A model generated the notes under the pieces. It saw only the letters and a program-made list of their open reading frames with translations. It did not search any database and was not told where the DNA came from. From Xenorhabdus thuongxuanensis (GTDB lineage Bacteria; Pseudomonadota; Gammaproteobacteria; Enterobacterales; Enterobacteriaceae), in assembly GCF_001908095.1 (NCBI RefSeq), contig NZ_MKGR01000002.1, positions 171,464 through 235,463 on the forward strand: 64,000 nucleotides of DNA. The letters are read 5' to 3'. Positions 34,892 through 45,401 of the stretch are shown here, one piece after another. Each line of letters opens with the position of its first letter. The stretch's first letter is position 1. A program made the position numbers and the translations under genes.

Positions 34892-35362
34892 AATTTTTAT
34901 TGCTATTCCTCGTTAAAAATCGCCAGATCCTATCACAAAAAGACCCCAATATGCAGTGTGAAGAGAGTAAAGGGAAGTCATCAGGCTTATCCCGAAGAAA
35001 CTTTATTTTTAAAGTTGCTTTAATGCTTAGTTTATCAGGTTGTCATCATTGTGCTTCGGATATTTTATCGATGCTATCAGCAGGTAGGTTACATTATGTG
35101 TGGAATTTTGGTGGAGTGTCGAATAGGTTTCATCAAAGCAGGTGAGATTCATTTCAGGCAAGCATCGAAAGATATTGTCATGAATGTTTTCAACTTCATC
35201 TTTGGTCAATGTCTATAGAAAAGATACCAATGAATATTTTTTCTAATAAATCGCAATCAGGGACTATCGAAAAAAACAACAAGAAAAAAGGAGTTTCGCA
35301 CACCTTTGACCAACAACAAAATCGATCTTAAAGTTAGCGCACTTTTGTCATTTTTTGTCGGC

Positions 35363-35394
35363 CATTTTACCCCCATTTTACCCTCATTTTACCC
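35363..35394 (+). repeat. three phased direct repeats near attR (integrase arm-site candidates)
   Basis: CATTTTACCC occurs at 35363, 35374 and 35385, an exact 11-base period, about 60 bases from the tRNA. Phage integrases bind short phased arm repeats beside att cores, which fits this place. The stretch from 34892 to 35362 holds no supported gene. Confidence 0.45.
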
Positions 35395-35417
35395 CAAGCA
35401 AATTTGGGGTATAAAAA

Positions 35418-35442
35418 AACCAACCGCAATTGGTTGGTTTTT
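35418..35442. terminator. terminator downstream of tRNA-Pro
   Basis: AACCAACC/GGTTGGTT stem with A run on the left and T run on the right, so it works in both directions. It lies 12 bases beyond the tRNA 3' end on the minus strand. Confidence 0.85.
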
Positions 35443-35453
35443 CTAGGGAAATT

Positions 35454-35530
35454 TGGTCGGCATGATAGGATTTGAACCTACGACCCCCGACACCCCATGA
35501 CGGTGCGCTACCAAGCTGCGCTACATGCCG
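35454..35530 (-). tRNA. proL: tRNA-Pro, anticodon GGG (proL type)
   Basis: 77 bases folding as a full tRNA with encoded CCA. Acceptor CGGCATG/CATGCCG, D arm GCGC/GCGC with AGCTTGGTA loop, anticodon loop ATGGGGT (anticodon GGG), T arm with TTCAAAT loop. Nearly identical to E. coli proL and next to yejM as in E. coli. The phage lies on its 3' side, so the 3' part is probably supplied by the phage att site and the gene stays functional. Confidence 0.95.
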
Positions 35531-35605
35531 ATGACTTCTCCTATACTACCGTTTTTTATTTGCAAAGCAAGCCCCTAATTTAGTGAGTGACTGATTTTTA
35601 AACGA

Positions 35606-37351
35606 TTAGTTTGCTAAAAATCGTTTCACTTCCGTTAATATCTGTAATAATTGGGCAAGGTTTGGTTTGGCATCCTGAATTTCATTACCATCTAAATCAT
35701 ACAGATGATACTCTCCATCCTTGGAAATATAGACAGTATTTTGGGCCATTGTAACAATTAAGGCACCATTATCACCCGTGATAAGCCATGGATTTTCTCT
35801 TTGGGCATTAAAGAGATCTTCACCCTGGGAATAATCTTCTGGAGAATTAGTAACATGCAATAAACGGTGCATCAAGGTTGTCATGATATCTTGATGGTTA
35901 GTTAACTTATCGATGGTTTGTGCAGGGGTGCCTGGCCACTGAATTATCAGGGGAACATGGATCTGTTCACGATTGAATTTGTCACCCGTAAACCATTTTC
36001 CTTTGTTAGCTATTGTTTTTTTGCTCTGCTTGGCTGTAATCACAATGATCGTTTTATTTAAGACGCCTTTAGTTTTCAGGACTTCTAAAACATGACTGAT
36101 TTCAGTATCCAGCGCTTTCTTATCAAATTTACCGGATGAAGATACAAAACCATTAATATCCAGAAATGAGAACCATGGTGTGGAACCATTTCGTAGATCT
36201 AACCATTGGCTCCACTGCGTCACTGTTAAGTTATCATTTTGCTTTTTAGCTTCTGGCAATGAATAGTCGGTCAATATGGCCTGGCGATAAAGTGGTGTCT
36301 GGAATCCATCTGAAGAAAAAAGACCGAATTGATACCCTTGATGTGTCAGGGCATCAATAAGCGCTGAGGATTTCCTGGTGTTAAGAATACCGTCCAGATA
36401 ACCCGATGATATACCATAGAATAAACCGAACAATGCAGTGTCATCGTGAATGCCGGTACTGAAATGTTGAGTGAACTGGATATTGTTCTTCGCAAAGTGT
36501 TCCAGAGTTGGCATATCATGGATGATGTCTTGATGATCCAGCCCATCTACAACAAGCAGAAGTAAGTTATAACCGCGACCGCGCTCAGCATCCTGATAAG
36601 ATAAATTATTCAGTGGATAATTGACGCTCAAGGCTGTGGGGTTGCCTTGTTGGTTAATGCGGCGTTGAAATTCTTGTTGATCCAATAAGCCATGTTTTTC
36701 AAGGAATTTACGGGCGGTCATTGGATAAGAAATTGGCAAGTTTGAGCGCTGCATGGTAATTGGGCGATAGAAGTTGGCGTCAGCCCATATGTATATGAGG
36801 TGTGAGGCGATAAAAGCAGTAATAAATACTGTTGCCAGTGGCTTACCAAATCGTTGGCGGTTTAGGCTGCGTAATTTTTGCCAACTCCAGGTGCCAAAAA
36901 GCATCTGTATTAGGAAAATCAATGGAATACAGATGAACATCAGTTGCCATTCCCTTGCTAACTCACCTTGTTCTGGATTGGTGACTAAATCCCAAACCAA
37001 TGGAGTTAAATGCAGGTGAAAGCGAACATAGATGGATGAATCGAATATCAGTAGTGTCAAGCCTGCCGTTGCTAGTGCGGTCGAAAGAAACCTCATTAAC
37101 CGCTGGGACATAACGATAAATGTCAGCGGAAATAAAATAAGTAAATAGATGGCAAAGACAATGAAACTGAAATGGCCGAGCCAACTGACCAGCGCGTAGA
37201 TGCGACCAAACAGTGAACTCGGCCAGTCAGATGCAAATAGATAGCGACTGCCCAGCACAAGACTGAACATAATGTTGAACAGTGCGAACCAGTGTCCCCA
37301 ACTGATCATCTGAGAAACTTTTTCGCGGTAATGCTGACAGCTAGTCACCAT
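35606..37351 (-). CDS. yejM: inner-membrane LPS/cardiolipin regulator YejM (PbgA/LapC)
   Basis: 581 residues, colinear with E. coli YejM (586), which starts the same way (YREKVSQM.SWGHWFALFNI). Five N-terminal membrane segments (to about 190) and a periplasmic sulfatase-like domain with LLLLVVDGLDHQDI and GLFSSDGFQTPLYRQA. It inhibits LapB and so controls LpxC turnover and LPS synthesis. Many metal ligands of true sulfatases are absent, as in the family. It follows yejL by 30 bases. Confidence 0.95.
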   Translation of the reverse strand: MVTSCQHYREKVSQMISWGHWFALFNIMFSLVLGSRYLFASDWPSSLFGRIYALVSWLGHFSFIVFAIYLLILFPLTFIVMSQRLMRFLSTALATAGLTLLIFDSSIYVRFHLHLTPLVWDLVTNPEQGELAREWQLMFICIPLIFLIQMLFGTWSWQKLRSLNRQRFGKPLATVFITAFIASHLIYIWADANFYRPITMQRSNLPISYPMTARKFLEKHGLLDQQEFQRRINQQGNPTALSVNYPLNNLSYQDAERGRGYNLLLLVVDGLDHQDIIHDMPTLEHFAKNNIQFTQHFSTGIHDDTALFGLFYGISSGYLDGILNTRKSSALIDALTHQGYQFGLFSSDGFQTPLYRQAILTDYSLPEAKKQNDNLTVTQWSQWLDLRNGSTPWFSFLDINGFVSSSGKFDKKALDTEISHVLEVLKTKGVLNKTIIVITAKQSKKTIANKGKWFTGDKFNREQIHVPLIIQWPGTPAQTIDKLTNHQDIMTTLMHRLLHVTNSPEDYSQGEDLFNAQRENPWLITGDNGALIVTMAQNTVYISKDGEYHLYDLDGNEIQDAKPNLAQLLQILTEVKRFLAN

Positions 37352-37381
37352 ATTTTCTTTACGTCAACGTGTTAATGAAGA

Positions 37382-37609
37382 TTAATGCGCTTTATCTTCG
37401 TTGATTGAAGATTGCAACGCGTGTGCAAACGAGTCTGCAATGTGTCTGCGTTGTGCAGGAGCAATACTCGTATTGATCAAATTTGTTACCATATTACCCA
37501 AAACCATCAAGGTCAGGTCAGTTGGAGTATGGTCTTTCTCGAAAACATTTACTAATTCAGTTAATAAATGTTCAACTTTTTCATCGCTATAGCGAGATGA
37601 CTGTGGCAT
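37382..37609 (-). CDS. yejL: YejL family protein (UPF0352)
   Basis: 75 residues: [40 protein letters not shown] and [12 protein letters not shown] match YejL, a small helical dimer of unknown role. Directly upstream of yejM in the same operon, as in E. coli. Confidence 0.93.
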   Translation of the reverse strand: MPQSSRYSDEKVEHLLTELVNVFEKDHTPTDLTLMVLGNMVTNLINTSIAPAQRRHIADSFAHALQSSINEDKAH

Positions 37610-37886
37610 AAATCAAATATCCTGAATGTACAAAGCCCCATATCTTACCGTATAGAGGGGGGATTTTCTGCTTTTTTTATGACAAATTAACACGCTGCTG
37701 CCAGGGTTGTTGCCAATATTGAATATATTGCATCATTTTATTCTTTGATATGTAGGATGTTGGCAATTAAATGACGAGTATTTTTCGTCAATGGGGTTTT
37801 TGGTTGCAGCAGAAAGATAACGATGTTTGAATACGCCGCTAACCGCACGGCCCTATATGGCCAAAGCTGCAAAAGGAGTATAAATA

Positions 37887-38897
37887 ATGAGTCTGGAAAT
37901 TACCCAGATCGCGCTACATCGGTTGATTAAACGTGATGAACAGACGTTGGAAGTGATTTTGCGTGATGCTTTGCTTGATACCAACCAAGTGGTTGAAGAG
38001 ATGATGGCAGAGTTGCATCGTGTATATAGCGCGAAAAGTAAAGCTTACGGTTCGTTCAATGAAGAAAGTGAGCTGGCGGGATCACTTCGTCATCTACGTA
38101 AAGGAGATGACGATTTTCTCGGTTTTAGTCGGGCTGCAACTGTTCGCTTAAAAGATGAGTTAGCGAAGTATCCGTTTGCAGAAGGGGGAACGGTATTGTT
38201 TTGTCAATATCGCTATCTTGCCGTGGAATATTTACTGATTGCTGTTCTTAATAGCTGTAACAGTACGTCCGTCAATGATGAACTCGATGTAAATACGACG
38301 CAATATCTTGATATTCCTCATGCAGATATTATTGCAAGAATCGATCTAACTGAATGGGAAACCAATCTTGAATCCAGTCGTTACCTGACTTTCTTAAAAG
38401 GGCGGGTAGGGCGTAAGGTTTCGGACTTTTTTATGGATTTCCTGGCCGCCAGTGAAGGCATGAATGCCAAAGTTCAAAATAAAGGTTTGTTGCAGGCTTT
38501 GGATGATTATTGTGAGTCGGCACAGTTGGATAAAAATGAACGTCAGGCTTATCGTCAGCAAGTTTATGGTTACTGTAATGAACAGTTACAGGCGGGCGAG
38601 GAAATTAAGTTACAAGATCTATCCCAAGAGTTACCCTCATTGTTAGATGGGCAAAATTTTCAGCAATTTTCGCAGGATAAGGGCTATGAATTGGAAGAGA
38701 GTTTTCCGGCCGATCGCGGAACATTGCGCCAATTGACGAAATTTGCAGGCAGTGGTGGAGGGTTAACCATTAATTTTGATGCCATGTTGATGGGAGAACG
38801 AATTTTTTGGGACCCTGTAACGGATACATTGACGATCAAAGGTACGCCACCGAATCTGCGCGATCAATTGCAACGTCATGGTGGTGGCAATCGCTAA
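37887..38897 (+). CDS. yejK: nucleoid-associated protein YejK (NdpA)
   Basis: 336 residues as in E. coli (335). Conserved blocks: [20 protein letters not shown] equivalent at the start, [35 protein letters not shown] and [20 protein letters not shown]. It binds the nucleoid and contacts topoisomerase IV in E. coli. Divergent from yejL with a 277-base intergenic region. AAAGGAG precedes the start. Confidence 0.95.
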   Translation: MSLEITQIALHRLIKRDEQTLEVILRDALLDTNQVVEEMMAELHRVYSAKSKAYGSFNEESELAGSLRHLRKGDDDFLGFSRAATVRLKDELAKYPFAEGGTVLFCQYRYLAVEYLLIAVLNSCNSTSVNDELDVNTTQYLDIPHADIIARIDLTEWETNLESSRYLTFLKGRVGRKVSDFFMDFLAASEGMNAKVQNKGLLQALDDYCESAQLDKNERQAYRQQVYGYCNEQLQAGEEIKLQDLSQELPSLLDGQNFQQFSQDKGYELEESFPADRGTLRQLTKFAGSGGGLTINFDAMLMGERIFWDPVTDTLTIKGTPPNLRDQLQRHGGGNR

Positions 38898-38945
38898 TAT
38901 TGATCACCGTGAAAAAGCTGATTTGTAAAAATGAGCTATAGAAAT

Positions 38946-38973
38946 AAATAACGCCGCAATTGCGGCGTTATTT
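38946..38973. terminator. bidirectional terminator between yejK and rplY
   Basis: Perfect 12-base stem AAATAACGCCGC/GCGGCGTTATTT with loop AATT between convergent genes. Confidence 0.9.
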
Positions 38974-39008
38974 ACTCGGCGTCCCGATAAAAGCTCGACT
39001 GTGGCTAA

Positions 39009-39290
39009 TTAAGCACGCAGGAAATCGATGTGCGTCAGTTTAGGTTTAAACGGGTGACGCTGTACTGCCTGCACTTTAACTTTAGTTTCTTTACCATCAA
39101 CAACCAGAGTCAGAACTTCGTAAAATTCTGGCTTGCTTTCGTGGTTGATAACTGCATCGTGATCCAGTTCGATAGAGATTGGCTCTTGGTTACCACCGTA
39201 GATGATTGCTGGAAACTTGTTAGCTTTACGCAGGCGGCGGCTCGCACCTTTGCCCTGCTCTTTACGTACTTCTGCATTAATAGTTAACAT
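39009..39290 (-). CDS. rplY: 50S ribosomal protein L25
   Basis: 93 residues from [20 protein letters not shown], matching the short L25 of enterobacteria (94). It binds 5S rRNA. An upstream in-frame extension of 29 codons is rejected because the family start is clear. The roughly 90-base leader contains an inverted repeat (TAACATGAGTTATCACGTTA near 39361), possibly an expression control; that is only a suggestion. Confidence 0.95.
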   Translation of the reverse strand: MLTINAEVRKEQGKGASRRLRKANKFPAIIYGGNQEPISIELDHDAVINHESKPEFYEVLTLVVDGKETKVKVQAVQRHPFKPKLTHIDFLRA

Positions 39291-39468
39291 TATTTTTTCT
39301 CTGTAAAAGAAGAAAATAAATCCTGCTACAGGCGACCCAGCAGCAGGTTCGATACTTGGCTTAACATGAGTTATCACGTTAAGCGGGCGGCATTCTAGCG
39401 AAAAACCGATATGACAGCAAATATAAATATGTTTTCCGGTTGGTTAGTGGATAGTCTAATCGACATAT

Positions 39469-41226
39469 TTAGTACAAATCGGCAGCCCGTCTAAATCGCC
39501 CTTGATAGTCAAAAATCTTTTCTCTGATTTGCCAAAATTGCCCTTTTTTACGCGCAACAACAAAATCAGGATGACGCAATAAAGGAAATTGATTTGCTAT
39601 GTCTGGCGCTGTTTCCCAGCGAAAAATGGTTCCGGGCGCACGCTGGTGTTGGCGAAGAAATTGTAGTTGAAATACTTTCTTTTGGGCTGGAGTAGATAAA
39701 CGGAATAACTCAGATACGTCCGCACCATCTTCGTCGTAATAGGTGATTTTCAGCCATTCTCCTTTGTTGTCGTGACCTGGTGTTAGTTGCATGCCACCAC
39801 AACGTAGTACCAGTGCATCTTTTAGTCTTAAGGCTGCTTTCAGCATATCATCAGGATCGACGAGCACTTCTTCACAACGATGGCAGCGTCGGGCCGCGAT
39901 ATCATTTTCTGCACCACAATGGGGGCATGATTTAAAACGAAAACGAAAATCGCATTGTTGACGTTTCCCATTCTCGTCTTCTTCCCAACCTTGGCAGCGT
40001 CGTCCAAAATGTTCAATGATGTTTCCATCTGTTGCGCATATGCCCCAGAAAGTATTGGCGAATTGGCAGATGGGGCAAAATACCTGGACAGGTTGACTTT
40101 GTGAGTTGGGTTTGCTGTTACCTACTTCAGGAGTGTAAAGATCGTGGGGATTGCCAGCATAGTCCAAAATCAGGCAATCTTTTTTATCAGGAAATAAACG
40201 TAAGCCGCGTCCTACGATCTGCTGATAAAGGCTGACAGATTCTGTTGGGCGCAATATGGCGATTAAATCAACATGGGGTGCATCGAATCCTGTTGTGAGT
40301 ACAGCAACATTGACCATATAGCGGAGTTGTTGTTCCTTGAATGCCGTAATTAAGCTATCTCGTTCAGATGGTGGGGTATCTGCACTGACTAGCGCGGCTT
40401 GTCCTGTAGGCAACAATTGGAAGATTTCTTTGGCATGTTCGACTGTCGCGGCGAAAATCATCACCCCTTTTCGAGCTTGTGCATATTCAACGATCTGTCT
40501 AATGATATGAGGAGTGACACGCTTTTGGCGTTTTATCTCCCGATTCAATTCTGCTTCATTGAATATTCCTTGTTGGCTGGTTCGCACCTGACTAAAATCA
40601 TATTGCATTACAGGTATGTCCAATCTTTCTGGAGAAATCAGAAAATGATGCTTAATCATATAACGCAATGGAAGTTCATAAATACAATCGCGAAAAAAAC
40701 TGCGTTCATTACCACGGATCATACCATGATAATGATATTGGTATATCCAGCCAGCCCCGAGGCGATAAGGTGTTGCGGTTAGACCCAAGATGCGAATTTG
40801 GGGATTGTTTTTTCGAAGTTGCTGGATGATTTTTTGGTATTGGCCGTTTTCGTCATCATTGATGCGGTGACATTCATCGATAATTAGCAGTGAAAAATGG
40901 TGATTAAAGCAATCTAGGTTGCGAGCAATAGATTGAATGCTGCCAAAAACCACTTTTCCAGTACTTTGTTTTTGATTTAACCCTGCGGAAAAAATGTCTG
41001 CATCCAATCCATAAGCACCATATTTGCTGTGGTTTTGCGCAACAAGTTCTTTGACATGTGCCAGTACTAAAACACGGCCATGAGCCAGCTTTGCCAATTC
41101 AGCGATGACAAGACTTTTACCTGCCCCTGTTGGCAACACAATAACGGCAGGATCTCTATGATGGCGAAAATAGCGAATGGTTGCGTCTACCGCTTCTTGT
41201 TGATAAGGGCGTAAAGTAAAAGCCAT
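39469..41226 (-). CDS. radD: DNA repair helicase RadD (YejH)
   Basis: 585 residues from [20 protein letters not shown]. Superfamily 2 motifs: Walker [16 protein letters not shown] in [11 protein letters not shown], motif [12 protein letters not shown] and motif VI in [13 protein letters not shown]-terminal cysteine-rich zinc region follows ([30 protein letters not shown]). RadD helps recombinational repair with RecA in E. coli. Single gene, convergent with no close partner. Confidence 0.93.
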   Translation of the reverse strand: MAFTLRPYQQEAVDATIRYFRHHRDPAVIVLPTGAGKSLVIAELAKLAHGRVLVLAHVKELVAQNHSKYGAYGLDADIFSAGLNQKQSTGKVVFGSIQSIARNLDCFNHHFSLLIIDECHRINDDENGQYQKIIQQLRKNNPQIRILGLTATPYRLGAGWIYQYHYHGMIRGNERSFFRDCIYELPLRYMIKHHFLISPERLDIPVMQYDFSQVRTSQQGIFNEAELNREIKRQKRVTPHIIRQIVEYAQARKGVMIFAATVEHAKEIFQLLPTGQAALVSADTPPSERDSLITAFKEQQLRYMVNVAVLTTGFDAPHVDLIAILRPTESVSLYQQIVGRGLRLFPDKKDCLILDYAGNPHDLYTPEVGNSKPNSQSQPVQVFCPICQFANTFWGICATDGNIIEHFGRRCQGWEEDENGKRQQCDFRFRFKSCPHCGAENDIAARRCHRCEEVLVDPDDMLKAALRLKDALVLRCGGMQLTPGHDNKGEWLKITYYDEDGADVSELFRLSTPAQKKVFQLQFLRQHQRAPGTIFRWETAPDIANQFPLLRHPDFVVARKKGQFWQIREKIFDYQGRFRRAADLY

Positions 41227-41503
41227 TTTTATGTTACTGTCACAAATATCAGGTAAAAGATAATTGCTGTAGAGAATAACATTTTTCATTGAAACCTGCC
41301 GTCTAGAAATAATTCGTCATTATTTTTTTAGGATCAGATGGGCTATAACGTGTGGCTTATTATTGTTATAGTTGCCGGAGTGATGATTTTTCTGTGAATT
41401 ACAATTATCTGTTTAATCTTGTATCCCAATAGTGGCCTTGAAGCTGTTCGTAATATCAAGGGCATATTCTTATGTGTTTATTTTTTGTCAGGGACATCTA
41501 TTC

Positions 41504-42211
41504 ATGCGATTGGATAAATTTTTATCACAACAATTAGGTATTAGCCGCAATGATGTGGGGCGAGAGTTGCGGGCAGGGCTAGTCACTGTCGATGATGAGA
41601 TCATCAAAACAGGAGCCTATAAATTGAAGTCCGATCAGCAAGTTGCCTATGATGGTACGATATTGCAACAACTCAGTGGCCTACGTTATTTCATGCTAAA
41701 TAAACCTCAAGGATATGTATGTTCGACAGATGATCCGTCAAACCCAACAATTTTGTATTTTATCGATGAGCCTGTTGCCCATAAATTACATTCAGCAGGG
41801 CGTTTGGATATTGACACTACAGGGTTGGTTTTGTTGACTGATGATGGTCAATGGTCACACCGTATTACATCCCCCAAACATCACTGCGAAAAAACTTATC
41901 TTGTGACATTGGAATACCCTGTTTCTGAGGATACCGAGCAAAAATTTCTGGCAGGGGTACAGCTAAATGGGGAAAAAGCACTGACAAAACCCGCACAACT
42001 GGAAATTATCGAGCCTCAACTTGTTCGTTTGACTATCAGAGAAGGACGTTATCACCAAGTAAAACGGATGTTTGCCGCAGTAGGGAATCATGTTGTTGCG
42101 CTTCATCGGGAACGAATCGGTGAAATCTACCTCGATCCTACACTGGAACCAGGAGAATATCGGGCGCTGACTGATAATGAAATCAACAGCATAAAAATTC
42201 CAACACCTTAA
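41504..42211 (+). CDS. rsuA: 16S rRNA pseudouridine(516) synthase RsuA
   Basis: 235 residues. N-terminal S4 RNA-binding domain ([20 protein letters not shown]) and a catalytic domain with the aspartate in [17 protein letters not shown]. RFxxHRxRIG-type ending ([13 protein letters not shown]). A longer upstream frame is rejected because the family begins at MRLDKFL. Order radD-rsuA-bcr as in E. coli. Confidence 0.95.
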   Translation: MRLDKFLSQQLGISRNDVGRELRAGLVTVDDEIIKTGAYKLKSDQQVAYDGTILQQLSGLRYFMLNKPQGYVCSTDDPSNPTILYFIDEPVAHKLHSAGRLDIDTTGLVLLTDDGQWSHRITSPKHHCEKTYLVTLEYPVSEDTEQKFLAGVQLNGEKALTKPAQLEIIEPQLVRLTIREGRYHQVKRMFAAVGNHVVALHRERIGEIYLDPTLEPGEYRALTDNEINSIKIPTP

Positions 42212-42244
42212 TTTTTATCCTTCAATTGATTCAGGAGTAACTGC

Positions 42245-43435
42245 GTGCAACAACAGCGTTCGTCCTATTTGGGATTAGTATTGATCCTTGGTTTGCTTTC
42301 TATGTTAATGCCATTGGCAATTGATATGTATTTGCCAAGTATGCCAACGATCGCTGAAAGTTTTGGTGTCAGTGATGGTTTGGTGCAAATGACGTTGAGT
42401 AGCTATATTTTGGGCTTTGCTATTGGGCAAATGATTTATGGGCCAATGTCGGATAGCTTAGGGCGTAAGCCAGTCATTTTGGGAGGTGTTATTGTTTTTG
42501 CCATCTCTTCTGCTGCATGTGCTTTAGCACAAGATATTGATACTTTTATTTTCATGCGTTTCTTACATGGATTTTCTGCTGCGGCAGCCGGTGTTGTCAT
42601 TAACGCTTTGATGCGTGATAGGTTCACAAAAGAGGAATTTTCCCGCAGTATGTCTTTTGTGACATTGGTGATGATCATCGCACCTTTATTGGCTCCCATG
42701 TTGGGTGGGATATTGATGGTATGGTTTAACTGGCATGCTATTTTCTGGTCGATTGCTCTGGTTGCAGTAATTACTGTTACCTTGGTAGCTCTCTTCATAG
42801 AAGAGACATTACCTAAAGAGAAGAGACAGAAATTTCACTTAAAAACTACTGTAAAACAGTTTGTCATGCTGTTCCGGCAACGCCAAGTACTATGCTATAT
42901 CTTAGCTAGTGGTTTCTCCTTTGCTGGAATGTTCTCTTTTCTCAGTGTTGGTGCATTTGTTTACATCAAACTGAACGGTGTACCTGCACAGCATTTTGGT
43001 TACTATTTTGGGCTAAATATTATTTTTCTGTTCATCATGGCAACTATCAATAGCCAGTGTGTGCGCAAATATGGCCCATTGAAAATGTTGCATGTTGGGC
43101 TGTTTGTGCAATTTGTCATGGGATTATGGTTACTATTTAGTACCATGTTTGATATGGGATTTATTTCTCTAGTTATAGGGGTTGCTATTTATATCAGCGG
43201 AATTTCCATGATTACATCTAACACTATGGCTGTTGTGTTGGACGATTATCCCTATATGGCCGGAACCGTTTCTTCACTGGCCGGAACCATCCGTTTTAGT
43301 ATTGCTGCATCAGTGGGAGTTATTTTATCTTTATTGCCAGAAGAGAGTGCCTGGCCGATGGTGGGCTCAATGGCGTTATGCGTGACATTAGCAGTGATGC
43401 TTATTATCTATGCACGCAGTAAGTCGTATAAATAA
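42245..43435 (+). CDS. bcr: Bcr/CflA family drug efflux MFS transporter
   Basis: 396 residues from a GTG start 33 bases after rsuA. Twelve membrane segments. MFS motif A in GPMSDSLGRKPVILGG; family N-terminus LGLLSMLMPLAIDMYLPSMP. Bcr exports bicyclomycin and other compounds, driven by protons. It is probably co-transcribed with rsuA. Confidence 0.93.
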   Translation: MQQQRSSYLGLVLILGLLSMLMPLAIDMYLPSMPTIAESFGVSDGLVQMTLSSYILGFAIGQMIYGPMSDSLGRKPVILGGVIVFAISSAACALAQDIDTFIFMRFLHGFSAAAAGVVINALMRDRFTKEEFSRSMSFVTLVMIIAPLLAPMLGGILMVWFNWHAIFWSIALVAVITVTLVALFIEETLPKEKRQKFHLKTTVKQFVMLFRQRQVLCYILASGFSFAGMFSFLSVGAFVYIKLNGVPAQHFGYYFGLNIIFLFIMATINSQCVRKYGPLKMLHVGLFVQFVMGLWLLFSTMFDMGFISLVIGVAIYISGISMITSNTMAVVLDDYPYMAGTVSSLAGTIRFSIAASVGVILSLLPEESAWPMVGSMALCVTLAVMLIIYARSKSYK

Positions 43436-44032
43436 TCAGAATCATAAATAGCCATGTCCTAAGAATAATCGAGCTGTTTTTAGAGGTCATCTGCCAGTAT
43501 GGGATGGCCTTTCGTTTATTTTCCTAAAGTGCCTTGAACCTTGAAAGATGTTATTGATTAACCTGATGAACAGGAAATATCGAGCAATTATCAAAAAAAT
43601 GTAGGGAATTGTTAATATAATCATATCCAGTCAGTGTTTGAATGTTGATTTTTTGTTAACCTTACATAATGACTTTATGGCTATGGAAGGTTATAGGCTT
43701 GTCATTGTTTAACCTATTGTAAATAAAAAGTTTGTGCTCTTATTGTCACGTAGTAACGTTTGAAAGAAACAAATATGTAAACAAATTTTGAACTAAAGGT
43801 TGCTGTTTTGCATAAAAATAAGTTGAATTTTTTACCTAAACAGTATAAATATATATAAAATGCGAGCTACGTCGCACTTTTTTTGAAGTAGGAAGTGAAG
43901 TAAGTGCGGTAACGCAATTTTTATTTTAACCTTTTGTTTACTTTTTTGTTTGACGGTTATTCGGTTTTGACGAATCGATAATCTACGTCTGGTGGTTAAA
44001 TATATTAATGTTGTTTCTGATAGGAATGATAC
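43436..44032. other. bcr-yejG intergenic region
   Basis: About 600 A+T-rich bases without a gene. A GGTCATC/GATGGCC hairpin with a T-rich tail (about 43480-43520) may end the bcr transcript. A second terminator-like hairpin lies at 43861-43884. A TTGATT/TAATGA pair near 43645-43670 could be a promoter, leaving room for a small RNA of about 200 bases. I see no ORF worth calling. Confidence 0.4.
43861..43884 (+). terminator. intrinsic terminator upstream of yejG
   Basis: TGCGA/TCGCA stem with loop GCTACG and CTTTTTTT, about 150 bases before yejG. It may end a small transcript or act as a leader attenuator. Confidence 0.5.
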
Positions 44033-44377
44033 GTGAATAATATCCAACTTTCGGTAGTACACAGACTGCCGCAAAGTTATCGGTGGTCAACCGGCTTCGT
44101 TGGTACAAAAGTAGAGATTTTACCAGCAGAAGAAACAGATCTAGGAAATAGCCTGATGGGGCTGAAATTATTAAGCCATGAAGGCGAAGAAGCACGGGAA
44201 ATTTTGTATGTTATAAATCAGTCCATCGCTGATATGCAGATACCGAGCGCTGTGATTGAGTGGGAAGGAGAATCATGTTTGTTTTTTGCTAAGGAAGATG
44301 AGAGCGCGGTGATATGTCGTTTAAAGACGTTAGGCGCTGCAATTGCAGAAAATATAACTGCGCTGTATCCACTATGA
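44033..44377 (+). CDS. yejG: YejG family protein
   Basis: 114 residues, same length as E. coli YejG, from a GTG start (an ATG alternative is not in frame nearby). NIQLSVVHRLPQSYRWSTGF and EESAVICRLKTLGAAIAENI-like ending match the family, whose role in E. coli is poorly defined. The neighbouring yejABEF transporter of E. coli is absent here; mepS follows instead. Confidence 0.9.
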   Translation: MNNIQLSVVHRLPQSYRWSTGFVGTKVEILPAEETDLGNSLMGLKLLSHEGEEAREILYVINQSIADMQIPSAVIEWEGESCLFFAKEDESAVICRLKTLGAAIAENITALYPL

Positions 44378-44391
44378 TTTTACCCATTGAT

Positions 44392-44422
44392 AAAAAACGC
44401 TTCTTAAATAGAAGCGTTTTTT
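44392..44422. terminator. bidirectional terminator yejG/mepS
   Basis: AAAACGCTTC/GAAGCGTTTT stem with loop TTAAATA and flanking A and T runs between convergent genes. Confidence 0.9.
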
Positions 44423-44469
44423 AATGTCTGCAAGGGAAAATCTTAGTAATAAATCGCGTTAGGTGTCGG

Positions 44470-45057
44470 TTAAGTTGAGGCTTTTATGTTATCTGATAAA
44501 ACTCGTCTTGCGCCATAGTAGCGTTTGCTCCAGTAAGTATCGGTCAATTTGGAAACGATAACCCCATTACTGGTTGAAGCATGGACAAATTGATTATTGC
44601 CGATGTAGATACCGACATGGCGCCTGCGAGCTCCTGTCTTAAACAGTACCAAGTCACCGGCCTGCAATTTAGAGCGACTAACGGTTTGTCCTATATTCTG
44701 TTGTTCTAATGTGGAACGTGGTAACTCCATACCAAATTGATCATGAAAAGTACGTTGCACAAAAGCAGAACAATCAATGCCGCGTTTGGTATTTCCACCA
44801 AGTCGATAGGCTACACCTTTCCAGTCTGCGTATTGATTGAGTATCTTAGACTTAATGTCTAAATTGTTGACCAGGGTTTCAAATTCATCCTGAGATGCTT
44901 GCAGTAAATAATGTTTTCCAGTGTTTACTGCATGCGTCTCAGTTTGTTTATTGCGTAGGTTAGAGTCTGGTGAACTACATGCGGTCAGTGTTACTGCCGC
45001 TATAATTGCGGGTATCAGCCGCAAGATGTATCTCAGTGTTGGTTTCGATTTAACCAT
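44470..45057 (-). CDS. mepS: murein DD-endopeptidase MepS (Spr)
   Basis: 195 residues. Lipoprotein signal ending in LTAC (Cys about 27) and an NlpC/P60 domain with catalytic Cys in [12 protein letters not shown], His in [16 protein letters not shown]. It cuts Dap-Ala crosslinks so that the wall can grow, and Prc degrades it in E. coli. The upstream 344 bases (45058-45401) are A+T-rich and carry no gene that I can support. Confidence 0.95.
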   Translation of the reverse strand: MVKSKPTLRYILRLIPAIIAAVTLTACSSPDSNLRNKQTETHAVNTGKHYLLQASQDEFETLVNNLDIKSKILNQYADWKGVAYRLGGNTKRGIDCSAFVQRTFHDQFGMELPRSTLEQQNIGQTVSRSKLQAGDLVLFKTGARRRHVGIYIGNNQFVHASTSNGVIVSKLTDTYWSKRYYGARRVLSDNIKAST

Positions 45058-45401
45058 TTATTGATTTTCCCTTGCAGTCCTTAACGTGATTTATCACCAT
45101 CATGAAAACACTAAATGTTCTAAAGCCTAGTCAGAATATGGTGAATTAACAAATTTTCTGCCCATAAAGTGTGCGAAGTAACACATTTTATTATTATCTT
45201 TACAAAACATATTATTTTAATAAAAAGGACGCAGGAAAGATTACTGAAATCATTGGTAAAAAGCGAGAGACAAAAAGAGTTCTTTACAAAAAATTAGATT
45301 AGGAACTAATAGGTTAGGATAAGTTGTTTTTATTTTATACTTCTTTGATAAATATGAGGTGATATTGAGAAGATAACAGGTATCTCCTCAATATCATGAG
45401 G

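Larger units (their letters stand above)
1..35530. mobile_element. P22-like prophage (right part, left end outside window) integrated at tRNA-Pro
   Basis: Lambdoid early genes on the left are followed by lysis, packaging, head, tail needle, ejection and tailspike genes in P22 order. The right boundary is placed at the 3' part of the tRNA-Pro gene, after which E. coli-like housekeeping genes begin. No integrase or excisionase is seen. In P22-like prophages int is at the end opposite the tailspike, so it should lie left of base 1. All virion genes are open and full length, so the element may be functional; that is an inference. The exact attR core cannot be set without the other end. Confidence 0.95.

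Noticed and set aside
34900..35145. 81-codon frame with an RR then LSGC pattern like a Tat lipoprotein
   Set aside because: No ribosome site, short mature part and no homology that I recognise; lies in the gene-poor att region.
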